From: Actinomycetota bacterium
Lineage (GTDB): Bacteria; Actinomycetota; Acidimicrobiia; Acidimicrobiales; JAHWLA01
Direction: 5' to 3'
Length of the DNA stretch: 7,721 nt
Assembly (NCBI GenBank): GCA_019347595.1
Contig: JAHWLA010000130.1
Span: forward strand, 1-7,721
In this document: in pieces, positions 7,204-7,721 of the stretch
Numbering within the stretch: the stretch's first letter is position 1
Layout of the letters: the number at the start of each line of letters is the position of its first letter
Translations under genes and position numbers: made by a program
The notes under the pieces: generated by a model
Databases searched by the model: none
What the model was told of the DNA's origin: nothing
What the model saw: only the letters and a program-made list of their open reading frames with translations

Positions 7204-7721
7204 TATCCCGCCACCTCGGCGGGCACCACGTCGGGCATCGGCTCCGTCGGCTCGGAGGATTCCCGCACCCCCACCGGTCGTGGAAGCGGCGCAGCGGGGC
7301 GGGCGCCCACCAGTTGGCCCGGCCTGCCAGCCGCATGAAGGCGGGCACCAGCGCGGCCCGGATGAGGGTGGCGTCCATGAGCACAGCCATGGTGAGCCCG
7401 ACGCCGAACAGCTTGATGAACGTGACCTTGGACGTGGCCGTGGCGATGAACACGATGGCCAGGAGCGCAGCCGCCGCGGTGACGATGCGCCCGGTGCGCT
7501 CCAGGCCGACGGCGACCGACGACACGTTGTCGCCCGTACGGTCGTACTCCTCCTTGATGCGCGACAGCAGGAAGACCTCGTAGTCCATCGAGAGCCCGAA
7601 GGCCACGCAGAACATGAGGATGGGCGTGGTGGTGTCGAGCATGCCGGTGGCCGTGAAGTCGAAGAACCCCGAGAGGTTGCCTTCCTGGAAGATCCACACC
7701 ATGGCGCCGAAGGTGGCGGTG
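7203..7721 (-). CDS. MMPL-family membrane transporter, C-terminal part, with apparent one-base frameshift; runs off the right edge
   Basis: This is the last ~173 residues of an RND-superfamily MMPL transporter, a multi-pass inner-membrane protein that exports lipids or other hydrophobic compounds. The frame begins TATFGAMVWIFQEG and contains the family hallmark AFGLSMDYEVFLLSRIKEEYDRTGD. Membrane segments follow (TAAAALLAIVFIATA and FIKLFGVGLTMAVLMDATLIRAALVPAFM), then the usual end GRANWWAPAPLRRFHDR. Just after this the frame stays open and becomes Arg/Pro-rich nonsense running across the TetR gene. Adding one G in the G5 run (C5 on the plus strand, 7268-7272) gives WGVRESSEPTEPMPDVVPAEVAG and a stop at 7203-7205. 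That is a natural short acidic tail, with the TetR frame beginning at once. The substrate cannot be told from this part. The break may be a real mutation or a sequencing error. Confidence 0.88.
   Translation of the reverse strand, partial: HRHLRRHGVDLPGRQPLGVLRLHGHRHARHHHAHPHVLRGLRALDGLRGLPAVAHQGGVRPYGRQRVVGRRRPGAHRAHRHRGGCAPGHRVHRHGHVQGHVHQAVRRRAHHGCAHGRHPHPGRAGARLHAAGRPGQLVGARPAAPLPRPVGVRESSEPTEPMPDVVPAEVAG

Noticed and set aside
6557..7702. A single 381-residue MMPL protein continuing in frame across the TetR gene
   Set aside because: The second half is Arg/Pro-rich and out of frame with a clear TetR protein; a one-base frameshift explains it better.

Overview
The window reads as chromosomal DNA of a high-GC Gram-positive bacterium (Actinomycetota). 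The signs are strong G/C at third codon positions, GTG starts, tightly overlapping genes, a Cys-Asp-Cys type HemB, and a secreted DNRLRE/RHS protein of a kind common in actinobacteria. Finer placement (for example Acidimicrobiia) is only a guess. I see no RNA gene, CRISPR array, insertion sequence or phage gene.

Layout. (1) Positions 1-3703, minus strand: the N-terminal ~1,234 residues of a very large secreted protein with a signal peptide, a DNRLRE domain, Ig/FN3-like modules, an RHS-core entry segment and the first YD-type repeats. The gene runs off the left edge, so its C-terminus is unseen. (2) Positions 3704-3956: a divergent intergenic region with a perfect 22-bp inverted repeat around a 5-nt loop, followed by a likely promoter that fits leaderless hemB transcription. 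(3) Positions 3957-6638, plus strand: an overlapping run of hemB (porphobilinogen synthase), hemL (glutamate-1-semialdehyde aminomutase) and a small GNAT acetyltransferase. HemL makes 5-aminolevulinate and HemB condenses two of these into porphobilinogen, so the two enzymes are consecutive steps of C5-route tetrapyrrole synthesis. (4) Positions 6535-7721, minus strand: the end of an MMPL-family membrane transporter followed at once by a TetR-family regulator. These converge on the heme run, and the regulator and acetyltransferase genes overlap tail to tail by 104 bp.

Most genes are ordinary. The points worth a second look are the long perfect dyad in front of hemB, and the MMPL/TetR junction. 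At that junction the MMPL frame appears to lose one G, and the TetR frame lacks any usual start codon before its first DNA-binding helix. I found no convincing evidence of a new multi-gene system.
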